Assembly (NCBI GenBank): GCA_013289335.1
Contig: JABDAD010000001.1
Location: 48,292-98,177, forward strand
Origin: Alphaproteobacteria bacterium
Lineage (GTDB): Bacteria; Pseudomonadota; Alphaproteobacteria; Rickettsiales; Rickettsiaceae
Reading direction: 5' to 3'
DNA length: 49,886 bases
Shown here: piece by piece, positions 17,461-27,265 of the stretch
How the letters are laid out: each line of letters begins with the position of its first letter
Position numbering within the stretch: position 1 is the first letter of the stretch
Program-made: the position numbers and the translations under genes
The notes under the pieces: generated by a model
What the model saw: the letters and a program-made list of their open reading frames with translations, nothing else
Database searches by the model: none
Told to the model about the DNA's origin: nothing

Positions 17461-20400
17461 ATGAAAACAAAAACCACATTAAAATCTGTCTCTCTTGAGT
17501 TTGATATGAAAGGTTACGGAAGGTTACATAATGCTGCAGTTAATGGTGAAATAGAAGAAGTACATGCATTGCTTGAAGCAGGTGTTTTTGTTAATTTAAA
17601 AACATTACAGCATAGACCAAAAACTGCTTTAGAACTAGTAGTACGTAAGATAGAAGAGATGCGTGTTGCTGGCACTGAACGAGAAAATATAGATATGCTC
17701 TCGGGTGTGACTGCATTATTAATTGATTATGGTGCTGATATAACTGCTTTTCATGATCAAGAAGATCGATATAGGTTGTTTGCAATAATACAAAGAAGAC
17801 TAGGTGTTACAGATGCGGAAATTAAGGCGAATTACGATGCAATACAAAACACTCTAATTGTAAAGGCTTGTGGAAGCGGAGATACAGTAAAAGAAAAAGT
17901 CTATAATAATTTTTATTATTTTTTAAAAAGCAGACTTACAAGTGCTATTACAGGTCTTCAAGCTGCTTCAAGCGGTGAGGTCGAAGTAACTACAAGCCTG
18001 TTTAACAAATTAGTGGCTTCTGCACTAGGATCTATTCCTGGAATAGGTGAAGGAATGTCTGAAGGATTTAAATATTATGCATCACAAATCAAAATAGAAG
18101 ATTTAAAAAGGGAGGCTGTTTATTTTACGAGTTACAAGCATATTGATAAAGTTGTTTCAGATTATAGTGCTAGGATGACTGAATATTATAAAGAAGAAAT
18201 TTTAGTAGAGGATGTAGATCTAGCTCCTTTGCAGCATGTTAAGCTTGGTGTAGAGGTGGCAGCGAGTAGTGTCGCTGCGCATGTTGTAGAACATGTTGCT
18301 GATGCTGTCGGTGTTAGAAGTGAAGACTTAGTGTCTGAAGCAACGCAGGAAGATTTGTACTCGCATTGGGAAGGAATAGTTGCAAGAAGTATTTTAAAGT
18401 TTTATGCATTTTTAAGTAATCATAAATTAGATTATAGTGAAGAATTAGGTAAGGTAGCAGCAAATGGAGTGCTTGAGGCGTTTAATTTTGTAGATGAATT
18501 GATAATTGAGAATACTAATGGATTTTCTCATAATAACGCACATAGTTTCGCGGCAATCAGTCAGCTTGTATATGAAAGCCGTAGTAAAATAATGGAAATG
18601 ACTAAAAAATGGGGATTCGATGAATGTTACGTAAGGCAATCAGATTATGATAAATCATTTGTTACGCAAGATAAAGAGAAACTGGTAATAGCATTTCGTG
18701 GGACTCATTATCATGAAATTCACTGGGTACGTGATAACTTAAGAGCATCCGCTACTGAGATAAATGTAAGAGATAAAACACTATCTGTGCACACAGGATT
18801 CTATAATGCACTACTTAGACACTGGGAAGGTAGTGCATTTGGAGAGCGGCCATTAAAAGAAATTGTACTCGCATACTTACAAGAAAACAAAGAAGCAAAA
18901 GTTTATATTACAGGACACTCCCTTGGTGGTGCTATGGCTTCTATAGCGTACTTACAAACGCTTAATTTAAATATTGAAGGTGAGTATGTATCACAAGAAA
19001 GGATATGTCTTTATACATACGGGCAACCGAGGTGGTGTATAGATAAATCTAGCAAAGATGCTTCTGAACTCTTCAGTGATAATTATTATAGAATAGCAAA
19101 TTATCTGGATCCTGTACCTTATTTTCCATTAGAACAAAGTATCTCACTAGAGGTTATAGGCAAGACGTTGATAGAGTTACCAGCGTATGTTCACATGGGT
19201 CAATTTTTTCATTTATATAAAGACGGTAGTCTTTTAGATACGGAACTTTTTGAAAAATATAAACATGAAGTTGATGTAGAAGGTTATAAAAAAATCAGTG
19301 ACAATTTTTTATCTATCGGAATACACGTCGGGAATCATGGCATGGAACATTATGTTCAAAAAACTGCGAAAGTGCTTAAAGATTTCAAACAAAAAGTACT
19401 ATCATCTTCTTCTCATAAACATGTTATTGGGAAAAAAATTATTCATCAATCAGAAGAATCTAAAAGTAGTAGCGCCGATGAAGAACAGAACCCCCACACA
19501 ACGCAAAAACATTCTTTTGCGTCTAGTAGTTCTATAAAAATGTATCTCAAAGATGATAGCCAAGTCTTTTCTCCTTTTTATAGAGCTATTATTGAAGGTA
19601 AATTAGAATTAGTAAGTAAAATGATTGCTAGTGGTGATGAAGATGTCAATAGCATATCTAAAAGTGGTGTACTTCCTCTAAAAACATCTCTCCAATATCA
19701 TCAATATCAAATAGCAAACTTACTTGTAAAAAGTGGTGCTAGTATAGATTTTAAAATAACTCATAAAGAACAAAATCTATTATGTTTTGCAGCAGAAAAT
19801 GGCTTCAATCATTTATTAAAATCTTTACTAGATAGAGAAATTATTGATGTAAATGAAAGAGATTCTTTGGGTTATAGTCCATTATTCTATGCTGTAAAAA
19901 ATGGGGATGTTTGTGCTGTTAGAATGCTTGCAGAGAAATCTGATGTTAATGCACTTTATGATTGGAATGCTACTGTTTTATGGAAAGCAGCATCTTCTGG
20001 TAATTTAAAAATTGTAGAGATTTTATTAGAAAATGGTGCTGATGCTTCCATTGATCATAAAGATGATTACGGAAACAGCGCGCTTAGTAGAGCATTGCAA
20101 CAAAAGCATTGGGACGTAGTCCAGTGTATGATTAAATCTGGGGCTGCTACTAGTCTTGATGAACTAAGTGAGATAGATGGTAGAACTATGCTACATATCT
20201 GTTGCGAAGAAAATGGATTAGATGATCTATATTTATCTATTATTGATAATTTTAGATCTAATAAGGAGTTATGGGCAAGAATTGAGCCAGAAATTATAGA
20301 TCTTGCAAAACAACATAATAAGATTTGTATATTAGAAGATTTATATAAGGATAAGCATTTATTTGATGATGAGGGACATCACATATTGGCGGCAAATGAG

Positions 20401-21210
20401 GCTATTTCCGGTCTATCTATGTTATATAAGTCTGTTGGTTGGGATATTAGTATTAAGGATGCGAGAACAGGCATTAATATTAATATGGTAAACGGAAGAG
20501 GCAATACCCTCCTTTATGAGTTAGTAGAGCATGTTCGTACTAGAGATGCAGACTTGATAGCGAAACATAAAAATATTATTTCTCTAATCACAGAACATGG
20601 TGCAGATGTTAATTATACAGCAAGGTCTAATGGATGGTCTCCCTTGCATATTGCAGTCAGTTCAAAACAACCAGTAGTTATAGAGATTTTGATAAAACAT
20701 AATGCTGACTATTTGTTAAAGGATATACATGGAAGAACGCCATTTGATATAGCAGTGTTAAATGAATACACGGAAATTCTACAAAGCAAAACTCTTATTG
20801 ATCAGATTATAGGGGATATGCCTATTGCAGTAGAAGTTGAGGGTATTACTCAAAAGGCAAAGCGTTCAATTGAAGAGATAGTATATTTAAAAAAACTGCA
20901 GCTTTTAGCTGAAGAACGAGGTTGTGAATATACTGTGGATTATTGTATAAAACGATTAATAGAACACAAGAAAGTTTTTAAAGAAAAATATCCTGCAGTA
21001 AAGTTAAAAGACATATTGAGTACATTTCCAGAATTTAAAACTGTATCAGATGATAGTTCTTTTTCTGAAAAAGAAGAAAAGCAGATGGATATCTCTTCCA
21101 CTACTGTGACAAATACCGATGATGTTTCTGAAGTGGTACCAAGTTTTGATAAGGAACCCGATATTGGTATGACAGGAGAATTTTCGGAGTTTGGAATACA
21201 TGCAGAGTAA
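17461..21210 (+). CDS. Ankyrin / class 3 lipase / ankyrin protein, effector-like
   Basis: 1249 aa from the ATG at 17461, preferred because GAGG at 17451-17454 precedes it; the frame also opens at a TTG at 17449. N-terminal ankyrin-like repeats (about 12-100, LHNAAVNGEIEEVHALLEAG), a helical region, then an alpha/beta-hydrolase of the class 3 lipase type: IAFRGTHY, nucleophile Ser487 in GHSLGGA, Asp550 in NYLDPVPYFP and His578 in YVHMG. A Ser-rich linker leads to at least seven C-terminal ankyrin repeats (about 690-1110, with GYSPLFYAVKNGD, LKIVEILLENGAD, GWSPLHIAVSSKQP). Family knowledge: such lipases cut acylglycerols or phospholipids, and ankyrins bind host proteins. It follows the 1639-aa gene by 59 bp on the same strand, so the two are probably co-expressed. 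Confidence 0.85.
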   Translation: MKTKTTLKSVSLEFDMKGYGRLHNAAVNGEIEEVHALLEAGVFVNLKTLQHRPKTALELVVRKIEEMRVAGTERENIDMLSGVTALLIDYGADITAFHDQEDRYRLFAIIQRRLGVTDAEIKANYDAIQNTLIVKACGSGDTVKEKVYNNFYYFLKSRLTSAITGLQAASSGEVEVTTSLFNKLVASALGSIPGIGEGMSEGFKYYASQIKIEDLKREAVYFTSYKHIDKVVSDYSARMTEYYKEEILVEDVDLAPLQHVKLGVEVAASSVAAHVVEHVADAVGVRSEDLVSEATQEDLYSHWEGIVARSILKFYAFLSNHKLDYSEELGKVAANGVLEAFNFVDELIIENTNGFSHNNAHSFAAISQLVYESRSKIMEMTKKWGFDECYVRQSDYDKSFVTQDKEKLVIAFRGTHYHEIHWVRDNLRASATEINVRDKTLSVHTGFYNALLRHWEGSAFGERPLKEIVLAYLQENKEAKVYITGHSLGGAMASIAYLQTLNLNIEGEYVSQERICLYTYGQPRWCIDKSSKDASELFSDNYYRIANYLDPVPYFPLEQSISLEVIGKTLIELPAYVHMGQFFHLYKDGSLLDTELFEKYKHEVDVEGYKKISDNFLSIGIHVGNHGMEHYVQKTAKVLKDFKQKVLSSSSHKHVIGKKIIHQSEESKSSSADEEQNPHTTQKHSFASSSSIKMYLKDDSQVFSPFYRAIIEGKLELVSKMIASGDEDVNSISKSGVLPLKTSLQYHQYQIANLLVKSGASIDFKITHKEQNLLCFAAENGFNHLLKSLLDREIIDVNERDSLGYSPLFYAVKNGDVCAVRMLAEKSDVNALYDWNATVLWKAASSGNLKIVEILLENGADASIDHKDDYGNSALSRALQQKHWDVVQCMIKSGAATSLDELSEIDGRTMLHICCEENGLDDLYLSIIDNFRSNKELWARIEPEIIDLAKQHNKICILEDLYKDKHLFDDEGHHILAANEAISGLSMLYKSVGWDISIKDARTGININMVNGRGNTLLYELVEHVRTRDADLIAKHKNIISLITEHGADVNYTARSNGWSPLHIAVSSKQPVVIEILIKHNADYLLKDIHGRTPFDIAVLNEYTEILQSKTLIDQIIGDMPIAVEVEGITQKAKRSIEEIVYLKKLQLLAEERGCEYTVDYCIKRLIEHKKVFKEKYPAVKLKDILSTFPEFKTVSDDSSFSEKEEKQMDISSTTVTNTDDVSEVVPSFDKEPDIGMTGEFSEFGIHAE

Positions 21211-21335
21211 TTGGTGGTGAGTATAAGGATGATTCCCAGCCAGCACCAGTATTTTAAGATTTTATCTTTTCTAGTGGTTGGGCTAAAATACCATTATTAC
21301 TATTATTACGAAGGTTCTCGTTAAGAGTAAGAAGT

Positions 21336-21384
21336 TTGACAATACCTTGTAATATGTGTATATTAAACGCATATTACAAGGTAT
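21336..21384 (+). promoter_or_regulatory. Sigma-70 promoter overlapped by perfect inverted repeat
   Basis: TTGACA (21336-21341), a 17-nt spacer and TATATT (21359-21364) form a good sigma-70 promoter for the ATPase gene. ATACCTTGTAATATG (21342-21356) and CATATTACAAGGTAT (21370-21384) are exact reverse complements, extending to 18 pairs with one G-U. The right arm contains the AAGG ribosome site. A repressor operator is the simplest reading. If transcription starts further upstream, the RNA hairpin would hide the ribosome site. Confidence 0.6.
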
Positions 21385-21386
21385 CT

Positions 21387-22616
21387 ATGTATAAAACTAG
21401 GCATATAGAACAAAGGTTACTTGCTTTATCAAAGGTTTCAAAGGTTGTTTTGATTTTAGGAGCAAGACAAGTTGGTAAATCGACTTTACTAAAGCATTTA
21501 TTTCCATCGCTCCCACATATCACATTTGATGCATATCAGGATATCTACAATGTTCGCCAGGACCCTGATTTATTTTTAAAACAATTTACAGGACCGGTAA
21601 TCTTTGATGAGGTGCAATATGCTCCAGAATTACTTTCAGCAATTAAGAGAAAAGTTGATAATACAGATGCTTGTGGACAGTATTTTCTGACAGGATCGCA
21701 AAGTTTTGGAATATTAAAAAACTTAGCTGAAAGTATGGCTGGACGTGTTTCTATTTTAACTATGCATCCTATGAGTCTACATGAAATGTACAATTGTAGT
21801 AATAATCATTGGTTAAGTGCTTTGCTTACAGATCCTGCAAATTTACCGAATCTAGTAATGAAAGTGATTCCAGATTTAAAATTATGGAATTTATTATGGC
21901 GTGGTGGTTTGCCTGGTTTAATAAATATAGATAACCATCTGATTGGCACTTTATTACAATCATATGTCAATACTTATATAGAAAGGGACGTACGAGTACT
22001 AAGTAATATACAAGATATTGGCGATTTTAGAAGGTTTTTAGGAATATCTGCAGCAATGACGGCGCAGGAAATAAACGAGTCTCACATTGGCCGAGAGATT
22101 GGGATAAATAGAACTACTGCAAAACGCTGGGTTGATTTACTGGAGGCTTCTTTTTTATGGAAAATGATTCCACCATATTTTGGCAATAGCATTAAGCGTA
22201 TATCGAAAAAACATAAAGGCATATTGAGTGATACTGGTATAGGAGCATTTTTATTAAAATTATCTTCTGCAGAATCCCTTGGAAGCTATCCACATTTTGG
22301 TGCATTATTTGAGACTTTTGTGTTATCACAAATTAGTGCAGCAATGGTTTCATTATCAGTTGAGCCTAATATCTATCACTGGCGTAGTTCTGGTGGAGCT
22401 GAGGTTGATATAATTTTAGAAAGAGATGGATATCTTTACCCGATTGAGATAAAAGCAAAATCACATATTACAAGCCGTGATATAAGTGGTATTATGGCAT
22501 TTAGAAATTCGTATCCAAATACCCGTATTCGAGATGGAGTGGTGATATATGCAGGAGAGAGGTGTTATCAAGTGAATGAACATGTGGTTGCATTGCCTAT
22601 CGGTGCTATGGTATAG
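21387..22616 (+). CDS. AAA-type ATPase with DUF4143 C-terminus
   Basis: 409 aa from the ATG at 21387 (AAGG ribosome site 5 nt upstream); an upstream TTG in frame lies inside the promoter and is rejected. An N-terminal AAA_14 domain has P-loop LILGARQVGKSTLL and Walker B PVIFDEVQYAPE, then a sensor-like YFLTGSQSF. The middle holds an HTH-like IGREIGINRTTAKRWVDLLE, and the C-terminus the DUF4143 nuclease-like fold with HWRSSGGAEVDIILE and YPIEIKAK. These stand-alone ATPases are common in accessory regions, and their cellular role is not established. The coding region looks intact. Confidence 0.85.
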   Translation: MYKTRHIEQRLLALSKVSKVVLILGARQVGKSTLLKHLFPSLPHITFDAYQDIYNVRQDPDLFLKQFTGPVIFDEVQYAPELLSAIKRKVDNTDACGQYFLTGSQSFGILKNLAESMAGRVSILTMHPMSLHEMYNCSNNHWLSALLTDPANLPNLVMKVIPDLKLWNLLWRGGLPGLINIDNHLIGTLLQSYVNTYIERDVRVLSNIQDIGDFRRFLGISAAMTAQEINESHIGREIGINRTTAKRWVDLLEASFLWKMIPPYFGNSIKRISKKHKGILSDTGIGAFLLKLSSAESLGSYPHFGALFETFVLSQISAAMVSLSVEPNIYHWRSSGGAEVDIILERDGYLYPIEIKAKSHITSRDISGIMAFRNSYPNTRIRDGVVIYAGERCYQVNEHVVALPIGAMV

Positions 22617-22781
22617 AATGAAGTATTTGTATCAGGACATCTTTCTGCTATTGAATATTCGTCAGATAAAGCAAAGGAAGATCAACTTTCCTTTATTATA
22701 GTAATAGTGTATTAATTGAGATTATCAGACATTGTACATATTAAAATCAATCTAATAAAATGACAATGCAAAGTAGTTAAA

Positions 22782-23339
22782 ATGTTAAAAAAAGAAATGA
22801 ACCACCATGTTGAGTTTAACGAATGTAATGATAAGGTTTTCATTTATATTGTGGATATGAGCACTATTGTAAAAGATACTATTAAATTTTGGAATTGTCT
22901 TTCCAGCGAGGAGAAATTACAGACAAATCAATTTTATACAAAAGAACTAATTGATAGATATATTATTTCCCATGGAATTTTAAGGTGTATTTTAAGTTTC
23001 TATTCTGGGCAGCGTCCTAAAGACATCCAATTTATTTACAATGGTTATGGAAAGCCTTTCATGACACACGAAAGAATTCAATTTAATATGTCTCATTCTC
23101 ATAATATGGTTTGCTATATAGTAGCATTTGATTATCAAGTTGGCATTGATATAGAACTAAAAAACAATAGCTGTGATATCAATAATTTATTAGATTTAGT
23201 ACTCACAAATACTGAGATTAAACTTTTTAAGAATATTGAGTCCGATTCAAGAATAGAACTTTTTTATAATTTTTGGACCAAGAAAGAGTCATTAGTAAAA
23301 GCTATGCATTTAATGCAGGACGACTATAATGCGGAATGA
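22782..23339 (+). CDS. Sfp-type 4'-phosphopantetheinyl transferase, C-terminus lost
   Basis: 185 aa. Motifs of the Sfp/AcpT group are present: YGKPF, FNMSHSHN, GIDIE (magnesium-binding acidic residues) and FWTKKESLVKA. Family role: transfer of phosphopantetheine from CoA to a carrier-protein serine. Sfp-type enzymes are usually about 220-240 aa; here the frame runs into a dispersed repeat at about 23323 and stops after QDDYNAE, so roughly 40 residues are missing or replaced. The catalytic motifs survive, so activity cannot be excluded. Start uncertain (ATG at 22782 or 22797); neither has a strong ribosome site. Confidence 0.7.
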   Translation: MLKKEMNHHVEFNECNDKVFIYIVDMSTIVKDTIKFWNCLSSEEKLQTNQFYTKELIDRYIISHGILRCILSFYSGQRPKDIQFIYNGYGKPFMTHERIQFNMSHSHNMVCYIVAFDYQVGIDIELKNNSCDINNLLDLVLTNTEIKLFKNIESDSRIELFYNFWTKKESLVKAMHLMQDDYNAE

Positions 23340-23400
23340 CGAAAAATAGCTTCGCTTCAATGCGCCTAGTGCCATATACAAATTAAATGACTATAATTAG
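23323..23400. repeat. Dispersed palindromic repeat, partial copy
   Basis: Contains GGAATGACGAA, TTCGCTTCAATGCGCCTAGT and CAAATTAAATGACTATA in the same order as the long copy at 43655-43812. It supplies the last codons and the stop of the phosphopantetheinyl transferase frame. A second partial arm (TTAACTTGAATTAG) follows at 23424. Confidence 0.65.
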
Positions 23401-23442
23401 TTGACCCTTACATGGAGTGACGATTAACTTGAATTAGTAACA

Positions 23443-24075
23443 TTATTGTTTTTTATCAATAAAAAATTTCCAAAATTCCCGTCTAAACTCAATTATTCCG
23501 TTTTTTGTAAAATTACTTACAAAGAAAATTCTAGAAAACTCATTACCTAGAATATTTGTAGTTTGATTACGTAGAATATCAAAAGATTTCTTTGGTACTT
23601 TATCTGACTTTGTAAATACTATCCAATAATTTAAATCGAAAGTATTTAGTAAAGTTAATATTTCTATATCATTAGCTTTGAAACCGTGTCTACCATCTAT
23701 TAACAAAATAACAAGGCCAAGCGTTTTCCTTTCTTTCAGATAATATAAAATAGTTTCTTCCCAGGTTTTTTGTATTGATTTACTCACTTTTGCGTATCCA
23801 TATCCAGGAAGATCTACTAGATAAAAATTATCTCCAACATTAAAGAAATTTATTTGACGAGTCCTACCTGGAGTATTGGAAACTCTTGCAAGTTGCCTTC
23901 TTCCTGTAAAATTATTTATAAAACTTGATTTGCCCACATTAGATTTGCCTACAAAAGCAATTTCAAATAAATCTTCCTGTGGTAGATCTCCAGCCTTATT
24001 TGAACCATAAATAAATTCAATATTACCTGAAAATAATTTTCCTAAATTACTTACATCATATCTATTATTAAGCAT
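23443..24075 (-). CDS. engB: EngB/YsxC ribosome-assembly GTPase
   Basis: 210 aa, normal length. All GTPase motifs are visible: G1 FVGKSNVGKSSF, switch I/G2 TPGRTRQINFF, G3 LVDLPGYGYAKV and G4 FTKSDK. The family helps assemble the 50S subunit and is essential in many bacteria. The start overlaps the 3' end of yidC by 8 nt, so the two are translated as a unit. Confidence 0.95.
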   Translation of the reverse strand: MLNNRYDVSNLGKLFSGNIEFIYGSNKAGDLPQEDLFEIAFVGKSNVGKSSFINNFTGRRQLARVSNTPGRTRQINFFNVGDNFYLVDLPGYGYAKVSKSIQKTWEETILYYLKERKTLGLVILLIDGRHGFKANDIEILTLLNTFDLNYWIVFTKSDKVPKKSFDILRNQTTNILGNEFSRIFFVSNFTKNGIIEFRREFWKFFIDKKQ

Positions 24076-25744
24076 TTGACCTATTAATATAAGCTTGCTG
24101 TAAGATTGATAAAATATTATTCCATGTCCAATATATTAAAAGCCCTGCAGGGAAATTTCCGAACATAAACAAAAATATCACCGGCATCATCTTCATCATT
24201 TTGGCTTGCACAGGGTCAGATGCAGGAGGTGACATTCTCTGTTGTAAAAACATTGTAAAAGCCATTAACAATGGCCAAATCCCTATATGTAAAAATGAAG
24301 GAAGTTGTATTGATAATAAACCAAATAGATTAAACAGATTCGTAGGATCAGCTACAGACAAGTCTCTAATCCAACCAAAAAATGGAGCATGCCGCATGTC
24401 AATAGCCACGTTCAGCACCTTATATAAAGAAAAGAATACAGGAATTTGAATAAAGATTGGTAGACATCCAGAAAATGGGCTAACACCATGCGCTTTGTAA
24501 AGCGCCATAATTTCTTGATTGAGCTTAACTTTATCATCTCCACAACTATTTCTAATAAGCTCAATCTCTGGTTGAAGTGCCTTCATAGCTTTCATTGATT
24601 TATATGATTTGTTAGCCATATTAAACATAAGTAATTTAACAAGCACTGTAACAATCATAATACTTACGCCAAAGTTCCCAACTATGTTATAAAAAAAGTG
24701 AAGAATATTTAGTAATGGTTTAGTAATAATATAAAACCAACCAAAATCAACAGTTCTATCAAATAATTTGATATTCAGATTTGACTCGTAATCATCAAGA
24801 ACTACTATATCTTTAACACCGCAAAATAATCTATGTGTAAATACAAGAGAGTTCCCAGTAGAAAGAACTTCGGATGGAGAAATAAAATCTATTTGATATC
24901 TTTCGAGAGAATTTTTTATAAAAAAACCAGCATTGCTATTATAGTTAAAACTTTGATCCGGAATTAAAGTTACAAGCCAATATTTATCAGTCATGCCAAA
25001 CCAATTAACAGATGATAATTTGTTCGCAATTTTTTTCTTGTCCTTTATCTCGCTGTAAGTGAATTCTTTTAACTCTTCACCGAAGACACCAGTTCCACCT
25101 TCATGCACTATTGACATTCTGTTTTGTTCTGGATCATAAGTTTTGTATATTAATCCATATGACTGGATGGGCACCGAATCCATACTATTATTTGTAATTT
25201 CTTGCTTTATTTCAAACATGTAGTGATTATCAAGAGATATAGTGATCTTAAATAAGATATTTTGTGGATTTTTCCATGTGAAAGCAACGGAATCGCCATC
25301 TTTTAAAAAATCTTTATCGGCTTTCCATAATGTATTTTGATCAGGTAAAATTATGTTTTTATTAGACGAACTCCATCCAAATTCAGCAAAATACGCGTCT
25401 TTTGATTTATTAGGGGAAAGTAAAATAACATTGGGGCTTTCTTTATCTGTAGTTGCTGTATATTTTAATAATGTTAGATCATCAAATCTAAGGCCAAGCA
25501 AATTTATTGAACCAGCGATATTATCATTGGCAAATTTTAACCTTGTACTGCTAATAATTGCTTCTGCTCTATCTAATATTGCATCACTTGAAGCCTGATT
25601 CCTAGATGCGACAGTTTTGTTATATGATGCATGTTCCATTATATCAGCTTGTAACCTAGGTCTGTCAAAAAAATATTGCCATCCAAAAATTATTCCAACA
25701 GATAGTAAAATAGCTATAATTAAATTTAAATTCTGATTGTTCAT
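24068..25744 (-). CDS. yidC: YidC membrane protein insertase
   Basis: 558 aa. An N-terminal membrane anchor (LIIAILLSVGIIFGWQYFF) is followed by a large periplasmic beta domain (about 60-340) and the conserved insertase core with five membrane segments (FYNIVGNFGVSIMIVTVLVK, GCLPIFIQIPVFFSLYKVL, FMFGNFPAGLLIYWTWNNIL). It inserts and folds inner-membrane proteins with or without SecYEG. The architecture is typical of Gram-negative YidC. It lies directly upstream of engB. Confidence 0.96.
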   Translation of the reverse strand: MNNQNLNLIIAILLSVGIIFGWQYFFDRPRLQADIMEHASYNKTVASRNQASSDAILDRAEAIISSTRLKFANDNIAGSINLLGLRFDDLTLLKYTATTDKESPNVILLSPNKSKDAYFAEFGWSSSNKNIILPDQNTLWKADKDFLKDGDSVAFTWKNPQNILFKITISLDNHYMFEIKQEITNNSMDSVPIQSYGLIYKTYDPEQNRMSIVHEGGTGVFGEELKEFTYSEIKDKKKIANKLSSVNWFGMTDKYWLVTLIPDQSFNYNSNAGFFIKNSLERYQIDFISPSEVLSTGNSLVFTHRLFCGVKDIVVLDDYESNLNIKLFDRTVDFGWFYIITKPLLNILHFFYNIVGNFGVSIMIVTVLVKLLMFNMANKSYKSMKAMKALQPEIELIRNSCGDDKVKLNQEIMALYKAHGVSPFSGCLPIFIQIPVFFSLYKVLNVAIDMRHAPFFGWIRDLSVADPTNLFNLFGLLSIQLPSFLHIGIWPLLMAFTMFLQQRMSPPASDPVQAKMMKMMPVIFLFMFGNFPAGLLIYWTWNNILSILQQAYINRSNA

Positions 25745-25854
25745 TTTTTTTATTTATTCGTTGACATAAATAAACTATTCACAATATCTGTAACGCAACA
25801 TTGCGAAAATTCTTTTCTAAACATAATATCAGCTTTCTATAATAAATCATGATA

Positions 25855-27120
25855 TTAATCAATATTTTTCGACTCTATACTTAATTCAGGCAGTTCTGTA
25901 GACTCAGCATCTATCAAGTCATTCTTCGAAGAAACTATCTGATATCTTTCGAGTAAACGGGAGTGTTTTGATTGCTGTCCTGTGCCAAGAGTTCTAAGAT
26001 TTTTTACTTTTGATATTAAATTTTTATTAAAAGAAGCAGCAAATTTATCATAATTTGCTACAAGACTAGCTATGTTATTCCCAAGTTTAGACCCATGTTC
26101 TGAAAGTTTAGTAATTGAATTAATCAAGCTATTAATTTCCAAAATAATTTGTTCGTAATTATCTACTCTTAACCTTTCTCCGATATGCAAACGTGCTATG
26201 GATAATATATTCATTAGGCCCGATGGTCCAACAGGATAAATATTATCTCTCCAAGCCTTTTCGATAAAGCCTTGATCCAGATTTGACATTTTCTCTATTG
26301 CATGCTCTGTAGGAAGAAACATGATTGTGCTAACTCTACTAAATTTTATATTTTTCTTTGAATAATTTTGACTTAACTCAGAAGTATAATCTTTATTTGT
26401 CAGATTTTTCAAATGTGTTTGCATCGTTTTTACAAGTGCGGCATCACCATCATGGCTAATCAGAAATTGAGATGATTTAGCATCAATTATTAAAAGATTA
26501 TTCTCAGGTAAAAAAACAACTGCATCTGGGCGTAACTTATTTTGCTCTTCTCCAGAAAAACTATATTGAAGCATAAAATCAATATCTTGTTTTAAACCAG
26601 AATTTTTTAGTAAATTCTCCAGAGTAACTTCAGCAAGAACTCCAGTGGCAGACGGAGAAAGTAAGGCATTTTTTAAATTATCAACTAAGTCTTTAGAATC
26701 TTTCATATCCTTAGTCAGCATATTTACTAAATTTGAAATTTTTTGTAATTCCTCATTAAAACTCTCTGTAGATTTTGCTATTTTTTCTTCTGATTGTTTT
26801 CTAGCGCCATCTGTTTCTTGTTTATGAACCTCGAGCAACTGATTTACTAGTGAATTACTAAGATCATATAAAACAGACTTTGAATTTTTTAGTGCTTCAT
26901 TTTGTATTTCTTCCTGCAGAGCTAGATTTGTAGATAAGTGCTCAATTTTCTTAATATATTCATCTCTTTCAGCATATAATCTAAGATTATCATTTTTTAG
27001 GTTACTGTGATTATCTATAAAAATTATTGATGTAGTCTTTAAGTTTGAATATTTAAAAAATATCACAAATAATAACACGCTTATTACTGCGAGAGCAAAA
27101 ATTAATAAATACAAAACCAT
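25855..27120 (-). CDS. rmuC: RmuC-family protein
   Basis: 421 aa. An N-terminal membrane helix (LIFALAVISVLLFVIFF), a long coiled coil (about 40-150) and the RmuC domain with its restriction-nuclease-like core (LRPDAVVFLPENNLLIIDAK, FLPTEHAIEKM, YPVGPSGLMNIL) are all present. RmuC limits recombination at inverted repeats in E. coli; its biochemical activity is unproven. It stands alone between yidC and rodA. Confidence 0.92.
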   Translation of the reverse strand: MVLYLLIFALAVISVLLFVIFFKYSNLKTTSIIFIDNHSNLKNDNLRLYAERDEYIKKIEHLSTNLALQEEIQNEALKNSKSVLYDLSNSLVNQLLEVHKQETDGARKQSEEKIAKSTESFNEELQKISNLVNMLTKDMKDSKDLVDNLKNALLSPSATGVLAEVTLENLLKNSGLKQDIDFMLQYSFSGEEQNKLRPDAVVFLPENNLLIIDAKSSQFLISHDGDAALVKTMQTHLKNLTNKDYTSELSQNYSKKNIKFSRVSTIMFLPTEHAIEKMSNLDQGFIEKAWRDNIYPVGPSGLMNILSIARLHIGERLRVDNYEQIILEINSLINSITKLSEHGSKLGNNIASLVANYDKFAASFNKNLISKVKNLRTLGTGQQSKHSRLLERYQIVSSKNDLIDAESTELPELSIESKNID

Positions 27121-27265
27121 TTTTATTTCTTATTAAATTAATAATTTCATACAAAGTAATTGACTATAGATCAGACTAATGGCTTTCAATAAACTCTTTA
27201 TAAACATATGGTTAAATAAGTAGCTCTAAGTTCTCTAGAAACCATAAAAAATGAAACTTAGTGCT

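Noticed and set aside
21336-21386. TTG start extending the AAA ATPase by 17 residues
   Set aside because: The TTG is the -35 box of a good promoter; the ATG at 21387 has its own ribosome site.
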